From: Lineus longissimus
Lineage: Eukaryota; Nemertea; Pilidiophora; Heteronemertea; Lineidae
Direction of reading: 5' to 3'
DNA length: 60,000 nucleotides
NCBI RefSeq assembly: GCF_910592395.1
Contig: NC_088311.1
Span: forward strand, 22,230,646-22,290,645
A program made the position numbers and the translations under genes. Below, in pieces: positions 11,801 to 24,462 of the stretch; position 1 is the first letter of the stretch; each line of letters begins with the position of its first letter. The notes below the pieces were generated by a model. That model ran no database searches. It saw only the letters and a program-made list of their open reading frames with translations, and was not told the DNA's origin.

Positions 11801-12579
11801 GGAGATGAGGGCACATATCGCTTGTCCATACAGGAAAAAAGGGAAACGTTACGCATCGCTGCGATAGCACTTGCAGCCACCTGATTTGTCTGTTGATCTA
11901 GGTTGGGTCATGGGTTGGGCACTGCTCATCGACAGCCCAGCTTCCCATCAATCGTCCAGTCTTCTTCGTCTTTCATTTCTGGTGTAGCGATTCCTCCTGG
12001 GACCCAAACTCTGGTCCTCTTTCTTCCAACAGGGAAAATTGACCAATGACTGCTGATTGTTGTTCTTTGACGCTGCTATTACTGGTGAACTAAAACTAAC
12101 CCATCATTGTGCCTAGCCTGCATAGATGGCGAGGCTAGCGATGCTAACTCTGTTCTGCTCCGTCTGGCAAAGCTACATGTTCGCCATCTCGTAGCATTTG
12201 AAACAACAACAAGCCTCAAAGCCAACAAGCAAAGGAAGACGGTATCCCTGCGATGGATTTTAACCAAAATCTTTGTAAGCTAAAACCCTGAATCACGATA
12301 TTTTTGTACAATAGTGTAAGTTGCATTCATTACTTCGTCTGGGCAGCAATTCAGACGTGTTATTGTAAGAACTGGCGCAGCCATGATAAAACGCGATCTC
12401 ACAGAAGAACAGTAAAGCAATGTTTGTTTAAAAAATGAACATTTTATCTAAATTTTATCACCTTGACTCTGTAGTTCACCTTTTGAATTCCTCGAAACAA
12501 ATTGAACCGGGTGGTAAATGCTTGAGTAATTGAATTCACCTTTCTCCCAATTAAATAAACTAACACGCTTGAAGCCTAC

Positions 12580-12644
12580 CTTTTCTCTTTTTTCCTTCCC
12601 TTTTTCTTTTTGCCTTTTTTGCCTTTGGAAGTGCTGATTGTTTT
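12580..12644 (-). CDS. Receptor tyrosine phosphatase exon: polybasic juxtamembrane segment
   Basis: A 65-bp minus-strand exon. Acceptor ttatattgcag, donor GTAGGC. It encodes KQSALP then KAKKAKRKREGKKRK, 12 Lys or Arg in the last 15 residues. Its first base completes the codon left by the transmembrane exon (AA+A = Lys), and its final G joins the CG of exon 6480-6592 to give Ala. This fit at both ends is the main support, because the sequence itself is of low complexity. It lies directly after the transmembrane helix, as expected for a cytoplasmic stop-transfer sequence. It could also bind acidic phospholipid or act as a nuclear localisation signal if the intracellular domain is released; both are inference. 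Confidence 0.82.
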
Positions 12645-13374
12645 CTGCAATATAAAGGAAATGTTGTAGCGTTTGTTTGTGTAGAGTCAACCGTCAAGCG
12701 CAGTGTCTCCCCCTCAGTGCTATTGGCACACCATCCTGACTCTCACGCGTGTGCGTCGCCACTATCGAGATCCAAAACCAATAACAATACCTACCGGATC
12801 CAGGTTAATGTTTGCATGTACTGTCAACTTTCATCAAAAATACATAGTGTACATTGAAAGAAGCAACCTTAGTCAAACAAAATGCGAGGGTGGTACTGAT
12901 GTGTTACAATACAGTCTACCACTTGTATACCACAAGTTTTGATGGGGGCGGGTACATGGGAGGGGCGGGAACATGTTTCAGTGCATTGAGGTTGTGATCA
13001 ATGACTGCGATGATGCGTATATTGACCCTTTGCAATGAGGTCACAGGTTTCCACCGCCCTGTTCTTTCGGTGCAACCGATTACACCGCAAACACTAGGCA
13101 TTATTCGAACACAGACTGTCAAAAACGTGATCAGACGTGCTTGCTACGTATAGTGCATGTAGCGCCACTGTTCTGTTTGCCCCAACATGGCCGACCGGAA
13201 GTTTCGTGACGTCATTTGCAAACGCTCGATTGATGGCATGTGCTTTAGCAGTGGAATGAGACAACGGTGCATACAGCGGCTGTTTACCTCGGCCTTCGTT
13301 TAAGGAAGTAAAATACCATGAGATTCAGGATGCCAACTGCATTGCTAAAAAATTATAAAAAATTGTCTACTTAC

Positions 13375-13504
13375 TTGTAATACTGATAGGTAGCAGCAGC
13401 GAATGCCAGAATGGTCGAGAAGACACATATAAGCGACCACTTGACCACCTCCAGGTCTATGCCTGAGCTCGGCTGATCTGCAACCACACCGGGGGCATAC
13501 ATTC
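13375..13504 (-). CDS. Receptor tyrosine phosphatase exon: transmembrane segment
   Basis: A 130-bp minus-strand exon between acceptor ctcttctttttcag and donor GTAAGT. It encodes an extracellular stub (MYAPGVVADQPSSGIDLEVV), then the hydrophobic run WSLICVFSTILAFAAATYQY and a cytoplasmic YK. The roughly 20-residue hydrophobic stretch followed at once by the Lys-rich next exon gives type I topology. Its two leading bases (GA) complete the Gly codon opened by the stalk exon at 19355. One alternative frame was checked and has a stop, which fixes the reading. Confidence 0.88.
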
Positions 13505-13638
13505 CTGAAAAAGAAGAGGGGAGAGCACATTACGTTTCATGCCCTTGTCGGTAAAGCCCTATCAACCCCCACGAAAGCTGTTTCTAGGGGTCGATGTAAG
13601 CGGTTCCATGGGGGTCGCTGTTATCAAGATATGTACTG

Positions 13639-13713
13639 GTAACGCTTCGATAAGGTATTAGAACAATGGGAATTTAGGCCTAAGTGCGAGCAGACTTTGC
13701 TTAAAGACAACAG
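13639..13713 (+). repeat. Dispersed repeat family, copy 2
   Basis: The second copy of the family described at 6092. It reads GAACAATGGGAATTTAGGCC, then AAGTGCGAGCAGACTTTG, then AAAGACAACAGC. It lies just upstream (in plus coordinates) of the transmembrane exon. Confidence 0.6.
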
Positions 13714-16700
13714 CATTTGGCTTGGTCTGATTTCTGCGAGAATCATGAAAGAGCATTCTCATATCTCTGCAACCACAAAAAGGTTACATTGCGTGCATCA
13801 ACATTATTCACGTCTGAACTCAGATCTAGAACAAGAGCACACTCTATTTCAACCAAAATAAAGGTACTAGGTACTAACTTTAGCTCTTCTTATAGAAAGG
13901 GTTAACGGTTTCAATACGGAATTAAATGTAGAAGGAAGATCGCAGTCTGTATGTTGATGAAGAAGTAGATTGTGTATCGATTTTGTTTTTCTGCCGTAGT
14001 GCTGAATTTTGTATAAAGGACCGGAGGCAGCTCGCGCCTCGGCGTGCTTTATGTACGTTCAACGATAAATTCAAGTGCTTTTAAAATATTTGATGATACT
14101 GATGATATTGACTGAAGATCCTCGCCGACTACATACTGCTTTGGATCTTGGGTTGGGGCGTATTGGATTCGGCTTATGTAAATGCAGGAACTAGAATGCA
14201 GGAAATTGAGAGTTCGCCTGAGCGTTTTGCTATGAAGGCCAAGCCGATATCAAACGGACAATGTAGGCTGTGAGATACGTTGATTTGTTAATGTAATATG
14301 GCTTAACGAGTGCGACAAGGACTGGACAGAGTCAAGTGGATTTACCAACGTTATTTTTCCAGCTTAATCAGCTTTTTGCTATGGTATAACCATAATAGTC
14401 TGCTCGTGCGACAAGGGAGTTTGCTCCTTTTTTTATCAGCGTTGGATTTAAAGATTGGGTTGAAGGGAGCGTAAGTCCCCCCTACACTAAACATCACCGA
14501 TGTGAAAGATCCATTCCAAGCAAACATTTGGAGAAACTGTTTCTTTAGGCAGGCAAACAACACGATAGGACTAATTATTCTGGAAATTAAATTTACATTT
14601 ACGCCGAATGTCAAACATTTCGAGTTTTCAGTACACTGAAGATATCAGCCACCTGACAATCAATGAATCTTCAAATAAAAGAAGTGGAAAAATACCCGAT
14701 CACGTCAAAGGTTTATACTCAAAATCAATTCAGGCCTAGTAACTCAAAAATAGCTGTGTATTTTTGTTTCGGTATATTGACGCACTTCGTTATTAAATTT
14801 AGAAGAATAGGCCTTTTTTCAGTCCCGATGTAGACAAACTTATCAATAATGCATGAAGCGATATAGGCGGCTGCAAAAAGATGCCCATCCTTACAAGACT
14901 TTGGGATTCAATATCCGAGAACATATTTACTAACTCTTTTATTTTACGTAAATAAAGATATTTTTATGTAGCAGTATTTATAATTCCTTAACGCTGAAGT
15001 ATCAGTCAAACACTTGTCATGTCTGTCAGGCTGGGCCATACAGCAGAACAAGTATATTTTCTCCGCAATATAAGTTCTTTTCATCCCACAACAACTCAAA
15101 TGACATGTAGTTTATATTCGGGGATCGATACCAACCGTCTCGCCGATTGATATATTGCTCGAAACTGTATAATAAACAAGAACCGACGCGTCACGCAATG
15201 CCCGCCTTGGCCATTTCCTCCAGCCTAATCGCTATGAAACGATTCATTTTGTTTACAAATACATACACCTCGAGTAGCACAGGCACGCGAAGAAGCTCTT
15301 TCCATTATATTATTGGCCAGTTAATATCGTTTTAGATCAGTTCGGATTTCAGATTCTGTAGTTTTCTCGACGCAACGATCGACAAAGATACATGTAATCT
15401 CAAAATGCGTTCTGTCCGGGGGAAAGAAACTAACGCTGTAGCCCTGATGTCTCTGATATTGGCATAAAAATATTTCAGTGAACTTTTTGTTTTTTTATTG
15501 ACCGCTAAATTGACCGATTAATTGAACAAGGAGGCTTCCTTGTTTGTTACATGTAGGTCGCCTTCCTGTAACCAAAATGAAATAAAAATACAGCCGTCAG
15601 ACAAGCTGGGATATCAGCAGCTGTGTCGGGACCACTTTCTATGTAGATCAGGCAACATCGTTCACAAGCTGTGTCACATTCATCTATTGCAGAGCAACTA
15701 GATCTAATAACACTGTTTTTTCTTTCCGATTATTTCGAACCAATTCAGTCTGGTAACAAGGAAAATTACTGGGCGGCGTAGCGTACAACATTACTGATCT
15801 TGGCAGAACGTGAATGGGAGACCAATAGTTTTTGGTTGTGATGAAGTAAGAAGAGAGTGAAAATGAGAGGAAAAGCTTATTCAGGATGAAGAATCATTTA
15901 AATGACGTGCAAGCTGCCTTTCCCTTCGGCAGAACAAGTGATGAAATACTTCAATCTATAGTGTTTTCAAGTTGATTTCTACCCCACGCGTATGTTTACA
16001 TCAATATAATAAGGCAAATAGACACCCACAACAAACGTATCACCACAGGGAGAGTTTGTTTCAATTACCCAATCACATATCCTTGAGCGATACATATGAC
16101 TGATTACAGCGCAATTAACTTGATATGTAGTGCTTTATCTCTTTGTAGATAATATCAATCTAAAACGCCCTTTACAAGATACGCCTATACCTTCGAAGAG
16201 TGAACGAAAAATCGGTAGCAATATTTGCAGCTGATACAAATTTTGCGCTACTGCTCCTGCCGGTTTTACTCATGAATGCCAACTGCCTTGCTTTCAACTC
16301 GGTGTTTGATATACCGGCTGGTTAAAACAAAGTACAAGCGCTTGTAGTGGGAGCTGAAGAACTTAGGCCAACTGAAATAAGACCTATATGATAAAGAGTT
16401 GTCTGGGTTGACAATGTGATGTTCAATTTTCTTTTTTGTGAACATCGCCATTATGCACACCGTCTCAAAGTATCAAATACAATGTAGGCATTACGTATGC
16501 CAGTACAGTTTTTCAAGCATAAACACATCAATAATTTTCCCCAAAAAATATCCAAACTGATTGACAATTTAAAAACCTATCCTCTTGTATCAAATATCAG
16601 AACATCTTCCTGGCCATTCCTCAGGCCATATCAGAACACAACCGAGACGCTGGATCGATTCTATTGAATCATTCTAATCATCTTGCATTTCGCTATTTCA

Positions 16701-18230
16701 GCCTATTATTCCTCTGCATTGTTTGTTACCATGGGGCTAGCCCAGGGTCGATAGCACGACATCGAGGTACACAAAGCATGGAAGTCAAGAAAAACGGCCG
16801 CGAGATCTCCGAAGTCCTGAGTACATGTAGCTAGTGACGCTATTCTGCGTCTTATGTTCTTCATGGTTCCAGCATGGTGTGTACAAGTCCTCAATTAAAC
16901 TGAGGAAAAATACACATGTTGCATTTTTCTGGCATTTAACATGTTATTCAGGGTTGGTATAGCATTTTTCACTGAATGCGATTCAATGTGATATCGGATG
17001 AATTTCACAACGACTGCGAAGTTTGATCCTCTGCATTGGGACATTGTACACGTAGACTCATTTTTATGTCACGGGTTTTCATGCATACGTCTGATTCAAT
17101 CCAAAACAAGCGATAGCGCAATTTCCGATTTTTATTGTGGTGCATAGTTTGCAAATGGCCGCAACTGATAGCTCTCGCCCCTGGATGTGCTCGACGATAT
17201 CATCATGTTTTACCCCTAGCATCCCCTCCACAAGTGACTGACTGACGGTAAGAGGGCCTTTGAATCAATAAGCTATTAAGCTAGCATGACTCAAATCCCA
17301 GCACTTGCGAATAATCAATGCTTATAACGAGTGTGCTTGTTCCTACATTTTTCGCAGCACTGCCATCCAATAACAGTGGGTCCGATTGCGGGATGCCGCA
17401 GAATCTAGATGCCGCGTCGCCAAGCTTTTTCTTGCAACTACAATTGCATTTTAAAGCCTATAGTAGTCCTAGGTTTTGAACATCTGACCTTGAATGTTTG
17501 GTGCACCATAACCTTTCTCCATACTCGTAGCCTTATAAAAAGACACCGCTCTTGCAATTTTGTCATAGCACAGGTGGTAATGCATGCCCCCGCATTGATA
17601 CTTCGATAGAATTGTTTTCCTTTTCATCAAATATCATCAGATTCACTGGCGTATTTACCAAGTGGCAAGTTGCCCTATAAACTTGGCACTCTCCTTGTTA
17701 TCATTTATTTCATCTATTTGCAGAATTCATATGTTTTTTAACGTTTGGTGGAGAACTAGTACCCCACTAGTACACTGTCAACAGGTTACAAGAGACAGTG
17801 CTACCCAAATTGCCGCCGCCAATCGAAAAAATTCAAGATTAGAATATCAATGTGTATAGCTTCAAGTAGGAAACTATTTCACAGAAAACCATTTCATTAT
17901 CTAACGTAAACATCAGAAAACAATTCTAACGAGGGTTTCCTCTCAAAATGAATGATTCCGGACAAGATATGTGAATACCTATGTGAAGTGCAGTTCGCCC
18001 AGGAAAGCGGCGAAACGCGGGCGATGAGAGCAGGTTGTTTCCCTTGCATATCTCATGACCACTCTAATCAATACCTGAGATCCCGCAGTATTCTAAAACA
18101 CTTCGGTCGCAATATTGGACTGTTTATAGTGTATAATGCACTGCGCCTCGGTTTTGGTCTTCATTAGAGTGATTTTCCCCTTTACCCCGCAGTGAAAAGA
18201 ATTAGGCCGGGCCTACTCCATTACACGGTC

Positions 18231-18300
18231 TATTGTCTTTGAACAAAGCCCAATCGCACCAAAGCCTAAATTCCCATTGTTGTGTTGCCATAGCTGAAAT
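18231..18300 (-). repeat. Dispersed repeat family, copy 3 (inverted)
   Basis: The minus strand here reads AACAATGGGAATTTAGG, then GTGCGATTGGGCTTTG, then AAAGACAATAG, closely matching copy 2 at 13639. Opposite orientation to the other two copies. Confidence 0.6.
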
Positions 18301-19354
18301 TGGCGATAAGGGCGAAAGAGTTGGAGAGAAAGTGGTAACTTACTCTGAATCTGCACTTAATCACGTTGCTCTTTCACTAATTCATAGATGAACATGTTTT
18401 ATCTCACCCAACACTGCGAACCTAGGAAAAGATCTACGAATTTGTTGACAGCTTTATTCGTTTCGGTTGTCATCACGCGATTACACGCGCGGAGTTAATT
18501 TTTTTAACACGATAATATGTATCTAAAGTTTATTGATAACATGCACGGCAGAGAGGGGGCATTTTTCGGGTTAAAAGCTGCATCGCAAAAAACATGATTC
18601 ATGCCTTGATTTAGTCGTACAGTTTATCAACCTCTCATCTGTATATGTTGCCAGTTCATGTGTTAAATGATTTGCCTGGTAGTCTGCTGGTGTTATGTAT
18701 CAATGTCCAAGATACATCTACATTTGTAAATCTGGCGCTATCAGAACGTGGTCGGGGGGGGGGGCAATGCCCCATTCGTGCGTATGCAGATTTGTGCCGA
18801 AGAAAACGCCAATAAAGGTAACAAAATGTAGGTGTTTTGCACCTTCAGTTCATATTCTCCAACTCGAAAAATCACCCGCTCTTCACCATACGATCACTAT
18901 ATAACCCGGTCAGCCGAACTGTCTTTGACATATGTCTGGAGTAATTGGCAGTTCGTCTCTTATGAGACATAAGCATTCATGTCATAACAACACTATTAGC
19001 AACAGCCATGGTGAGAATATAAAGTTGCGTCTAAGGAGTCACATGAGAACTTGCAAAATGCATAATAGCTGGGATTGTGTATAAAACGAACATTGTAAAA
19101 TTAAAAGTCTCATATCTAAGATATTGATCTTTAAGTAGCTGTTAAAATATCAAAATCATCATATCGAACCACGACACAGGTGTGCGGGAGACGGTCTAAA
19201 CTGAAGCTTTCGCTTCGAATTTTTACTCACGAGCACTGGGCCATCGTTCCCTTGCAGCGATTCGCCGGGCACGCTACGAGAGATCGTTATCAACTTTCTT
19301 GACCCAACCTTTAACCGTTTGGGCGAAGGCTTTAGACAGAAGCAATATACTTAC

Positions 19355-19396
19355 CGGTGGTGGTATTTTGTGGCGTAGCTGTAGTCAGAGGTGGCG
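19355..19396 (-). CDS. Receptor tyrosine phosphatase exon: Thr/Pro-rich extracellular stalk
   Basis: A short minus-strand exon ending in donor GTAAGT. It encodes PPLTTATPQNTTT plus the first base of Gly, which joins in phase with the transmembrane exon. Thr/Pro content and the N-T-T sequon suggest a glycosylated stalk. The acceptor is ambiguous. AG at 19397-19398 gives a 42-bp phase 1-1 exon, the usual phase class for ectodomain exons and the one chosen. AG ten bases further upstream (exon to 19406) gives a 52-bp exon that reads MMSA first. Neither acceptor has a strong pyrimidine tract. Confidence 0.65.
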
Positions 19397-20082
19397 CTGA
19401 CATCATCTGGAATCATTGTCTCTGTTGATAACACCACTTCGCCTCATAGCAGATACACGCACCAAAGATGCACCTTGAATAACGCCAACCACTCCTCAGG
19501 TTATCCTGAAAATAGCCAAAGAAACGCGTCTGTTAGGCAAACAGTGAGGGGTGAGGCTTTACCAACAATTCCATATTTCTTGGCTCTTGTCAATCATGCA
19601 ACATCCCCCTTAAATGCACACTGACACACAGTAATGCATTGGCATTACATTGCAATGCATAGGCAATGAGCATTGGAGACAATTTGCCGAGAACGGAATT
19701 TAATCTTTGTGGTAAATTTGTTTATCAAAAAGACAAGCCAATATTTGTAAATTCATAATTGCTGCTAATGGGGTGGTGTTTATGAGAGAACCCTGGAACC
19801 ACCCATCCCATACACTTTCCGAGATACAGGTTCAACGAGAGTTCCGTATCATCAGGCTGAAAATTTACGATTATTATACTGTAAGTGTAATTTCGTCACG
19901 AAATTAGTTTTGATTATTGCTCTTTTGGTCACAGTTAAAACCCTTTAATGCACTATTAAAATGCAAAGTTACCCAGCCTTCCAGAAGATGAACAGCAAAC
20001 GCGTCTAATAAAAACGATTTCCGCCCTCCACAAATAACAATAAATATTTCACCAGCCTTCACAAATAATGAACCTTACCATT

Positions 20083-20170
20083 TATCCAGTAATATTCCCG
20101 GAAATTTCCCACAGTGAGCCGTGTCATTTGCCTAATGCGTCCACTATAAACAAATTTCCCTAAGGTGCTG
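20083..20170 (-). CDS. Weak candidate exon (unassigned)
   Basis: A minus-strand open frame ending GNFREYYWIN followed by donor GTAAGG, with possible acceptors ccttag or ttttacag. With the first, the exon would be phase 1-1 and encode KFVYSGRIRQMTRLTV plus the sequence above. Aromatic-rich content could be extracellular, and the position is upstream of the phosphatase stalk exon. No domain family is recognised and the acceptor context is poor. It may be chance. Confidence 0.2.
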
Positions 20171-23100
20171 TAAAACTGTGAAATATCACCTCTGATAATT
20201 AAGAAATGTCCATCTTTATAGTGCGGATTTATTCCTAGCGTTTCCAATAAATTGCGAATAGCGAATAGCCAATCCAAAATTAAGAAATCGATCAACTGAC
20301 ATTTACAGGTCTGATAACTTCTAAATGCTGTCATAAACTTTCCAACCCGTACGACTCAACACGTGTGTTGACAAATCGCCTCATACAGAGGATCAGAGCA
20401 GCAGCACGTGTCACACCCGTACCCAATACGATAGCCACTACTTTTTCCTGCAAAATCTATTAAACATGTGTCATAGAGCTTTTCAATGTTTAAAAGTAGG
20501 AAATGCACTGTAAATCAAAACTGGATATTATGTATTTTCTGATGCAGCTGTTTTGATGCCATTGTATGTAATGTATATGATTGCAACAGGCAAGGAAGAT
20601 GGTCGACCAGAATTTCAATGTGTATCACATATTTTAAATTCTGTAAACATGTCAATAACATCAGCGTATTTCCCGGAATTGAGTGCAGAGAGAAATAAAG
20701 AGGAAAAATAATCCCAAATACGACAAAACAGCGTTTTTCGCGTTAACTCGCGCAACCAGATGTGTTCGTTGGGACGAATTATTAGACAAAAGTGGTCAAT
20801 GGTGCAGCTTGCAGTGAATTGTTTGCTGATGGAGACAATGAGCGCATTAACACGATTTTAGGCCTTTGTAATTGTCGTGTACATGTACATCTGTTCCGCG
20901 TGCATTTTAGTGTTTTCTACATGTACAGTTCTTCGGTTATACAAGTGAGAATTAAGTGTCGTGTACCGGCTTAAAAATCTATCAACATATGAGATAGCAG
21001 TCGACCAAAGTCCGGCTGAGCCTGACATTAACTCCTTCTCTATCGCAGGTAGAGGTTCTCATAGTGCATAAGTTTCATGCATTGGCATTATTGCTATTGG
21101 TGAAAATAATATAAGATCATTTATATTCGTAAAACTATTTCAGGATCTTTGCTCAAGCCAGTTATATCTTTATGTAAATACCTTCCTCAACACTTGTTTT
21201 ATTCGGCCGCATCTGACCATTTCCACTATTGCCACCATTGAGGATAGAGACGTGACAAAGATCTCATGCATTATTCTACTTCTCTCCGCCAGCGTCGGCT
21301 GGAGAATCATAAACCACTAGAGTAGGTTCTACTTGAACTGTAGCCAACCTCGTGAAAGCTGATATCAGGTAACCGAATCACGCTTTCACACTCTTAATTC
21401 AGTGACTGCTTCTTCACAATACAGTTGTTGTATAACAGGAAGAGTCCATTGACTATGTTATTTGTTATGTAGGGGTAGCAAGTGCACATATTATGTAACA
21501 TATTTTCTGGTCGAGTGGAATTGATCACCCTAATTAACAAAGTTGGTCGATGGACGCTTCTTTCCCGCAATATAACGAGTGTACGGTTGCATGCAGTAAC
21601 ACATGCTTAAATGCACTGCTAGCAGATAATGTTAAAATGGGGCCGGTATTCGGCGGTCCAAGAATCTTCGTGTATAGGCCTACCAATGGCTCTCAATGTA
21701 CTCCGCCTCTAAATTATTGTTCAATTATAGACGTAAGCGTGAGAAAGCCCTGGATTTCAGCATGTGGTCCGAACTGATAGAACCAAGGGAACTTCCTCCC
21801 GAAAGAGGACCACGACAACCCAGTAGAGTACTTTACGAAAGGATGCTGCGAATTCACGTATACGTGTACATGTCCGTTCAACACGCTGCAATTTGGCCAT
21901 GTCTCAAGAAGGGGTGGAACAATCATTAACTAAACGGCTAATCATCGCAACACTGAAAAGAACACTCTGGCCAGTTTTCCGACTCCTTTGATCGAGTATC
22001 ACAAATGTTAGTATTTTGGTGGTGCTGTATAGATTTTTATTCAGAAAGCATGTGTGTACATTATTTTAGTACATTACAGTCAATGTCCCGTGCTTGGACA
22101 CATCTGTCTGGAAAGGGTCATTAATTATCTGTGCAGAATGTCTCTTTGAAGAATGTCACCATTGGGGCGCCCTACTGGCAGCACCATAGCAACCGATTCT
22201 AGCAAAAGTCGCCTTCTTAACACCTCATATGCATGCCACATACATCTGTATGTGCATTGTAACAATGTATATTGTGTAATGCAGAGTGCATTTTTTTGAC
22301 GGACGTAGCTGTAACTCGTGTGTACAAGACATACCATGTTGCATGTAATGTACATGTATACGAAATAATGTACTATATACTGCTGATGTGAATTATTTGA
22401 CAGCATGATGATAATATAACAAAATTCATATCAGGAAAAACAGATGTTTTGAATGGTATGAAGTACGTGGCACGTGCATTGTACACAATGCACGTCAGAC
22501 CATGGCTGAAAAACTAGTATTAGTGGCAATTTACAATGAACACTCGACTTTTGTATCGTAAAGTTAAGAGAATTTACACACAAAGGTTGTATTTTATTCA
22601 TCCAGCAGTTGGGCGCTTTAGAAATGTCATATTTGATTGATTGATTGATGATCGAAATTTTCCGGAATAAAAGGACAGGATAATTTAACAGATACAATGA
22701 TGCAAAACTACATGTAATTCACGTGCAATTTGAACAGTATTGGCTGGTTTTCCAATCTTTAGTGATAAACATATTTATCTCGTGAAGAAGGTGTTCTTGT
22801 TGGTCGAAGAAAAACAGTATTTTCTCGGGAAACGTTTTCTTTCAATTCGACTTCCAAATCAGCTAACAAATTATTCTCATTCATTTATGATTTCTTTTAT
22901 ATTTTTAGACAGTGGAGGCCTGTTGACCTTACCATGTGACGCAAATGCACCTGTATTCCTAGAGCATCATCTCCAAGTGACACCCTTAATGAATGCAATG
23001 ATCTCTAGTGGATGAGAGAGAATTTATTCAGTTTGATATCTTGTTTCTCAGACATCTCCTGAATTTCAATCACGTCGCGAGCTCTTATCTTTGCAAACCG

Positions 23101-24292
23101 CATGCAAACTCAATTCGCGAAAAAAATCACAAAAATATTTTCTCATTTGAAAAACCGAAAAAAAGGATTTTTTTTCTTCAGATCTTGGCATTCATATTGA
23201 CTGTATCAAATGGAAGATACCAAAGGTTTGTATAACGTGCAGAAATATCTTCTATTTCTGTATAAATACCACAGCAAGAAAATACACATTGACGTGCATT
23301 GCTGTTCAGCGAAAGAAGTTGTTACTTTCCATATAAATGTTGACTTTGCCCCATCATTGAGTATTCAAAACATTCGAACGTACACGAGCAGTATGCTATT
23401 TGTTACCTGCACCATTAAAAGTTTTTCCAGAAACTCAAAAACTTTTCATTTCGCTGAAAAGCCTCAGAGAGGTGCATATGTATGTTTCGGCCAAAACTAT
23501 TTAGTAGAGCCAGCGATGACCTCTGTAAAAAGAGATAGAATATAGGAATGAATAACATCTTAATCATTTCTCCCCATCTGAAAATACCCCTGGTCAATGA
23601 CAAAGATAAAACTAGAATGAAGCCCACTTGTAACATTGACACAAATGGTAACATTATAGGACTAACACTACTTACAAACAGAACCAAAGCTGGCCATGAA
23701 ACTTGATCGATCATAATATCTTTCCTATCAAAAGGACCATCTGGCTGTTCCCCAAGCCATCAAGATGGAATTTTCCATCAATGATACGTCTTTATTCATG
23801 AAGGTGACTCCCAGAAATATGTAAAAGAAGTAATATCCAGGGAGTGTGCTCGCTTTTGGGGGCCTGGGGTGGCACTTTAGAATGCAACCGGTGCGATGAG
23901 GTTGTTTTGACAGAATGCTGGGATCAAAGTACAGGACAATGGGGTATTCCTCATCCTAGCATGTCGCTCTTGTTGTTCCCGCTGATTCTGAAGTCCGCCT
24001 ACCAGCATTGATTTTTCGTTCCTGTGTACTCTAATACACACGTACTATTCCAGCTTCCTACTCATCGCATCACCAACCCGCATTTTACCAATTCTAACGT
24101 AAACTACAATTAACGTTTGGTAACAAGCAATCACAAAACCTCGATTCTATTCTTGACTTTAATCATTTGAGTTTAAAGTGTTTTTTTTCTTTACATATTT
24201 TTGCAAACAGGTAAAGTATATGAATTTAAACCGTAAATCGAATTTATTGGAGGCAAGTAGAACCTTTAATATGGTTCCCTTTTAAATCTAGG

Positions 24293-24462
24293 CCGGTGTA
24301 GAAGTTTAAAATGTCCTAGGATAAAATGTCCGGGAACAAAGGATTCTATATGCGCTTCTATCTCTGAGCTATTGACGGTCAGGGTCTCTATAGAACCATA
24401 TTGCAGAATACAATAGGGCCGGACACTTTTTCCAGGGGGGACACTTTTTACTTTTACACCGG
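24293..24462. mobile_element. Foldback / MITE-like element of about 170 bp with 24-bp terminal inverted repeats
   Basis: The left end reads CCGGTGTAGAAGTTTAAAAT then GTCC. The right end, reverse-complemented, reads CCGGTGTAAAAGTAAAAAGT then GTCC, about 20 of 24 matching. Inside, a second inverted pair is visible (AAAATGTCCGG with CCGGACACTTTTT). No coding sequence, so it would be non-autonomous. A clear target-site duplication was not found. Similar CCGG-ended foldback elements are common in marine invertebrate genomes, but the superfamily is not assigned. Confidence 0.75.

Larger units (their letters stand above)
6593..12579 (-). other. Receptor phosphatase intron, repeat-bearing
   Basis: An intron of about 6 kb between the acidic and polybasic juxtamembrane exons. 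It holds a pair of 105-bp direct repeats (7692-7796 and 8661-8766) and a GTTAACTCTT minisatellite (8761-8860). Open frames such as 8892-9182 and 10251-10538 (plus) show no recognisable content and no good splice context. No further exon is supported. Confidence 0.7.
13505..19354 (-). other. Receptor phosphatase intron
   Basis: An intron of about 5.85 kb between the stalk and transmembrane exons. It contains two dispersed repeat copies (13639 and 18231) and an 11-G run at 18754-18764. No supported coding sequence. Confidence 0.7.

Noticed and set aside
23415-23714. Hydrophobic 99-codon minus-strand open frame resembling a membrane protein
   Set aside because: Hydrophobicity follows from T-rich composition; no splice sites and no phase link to any exon.
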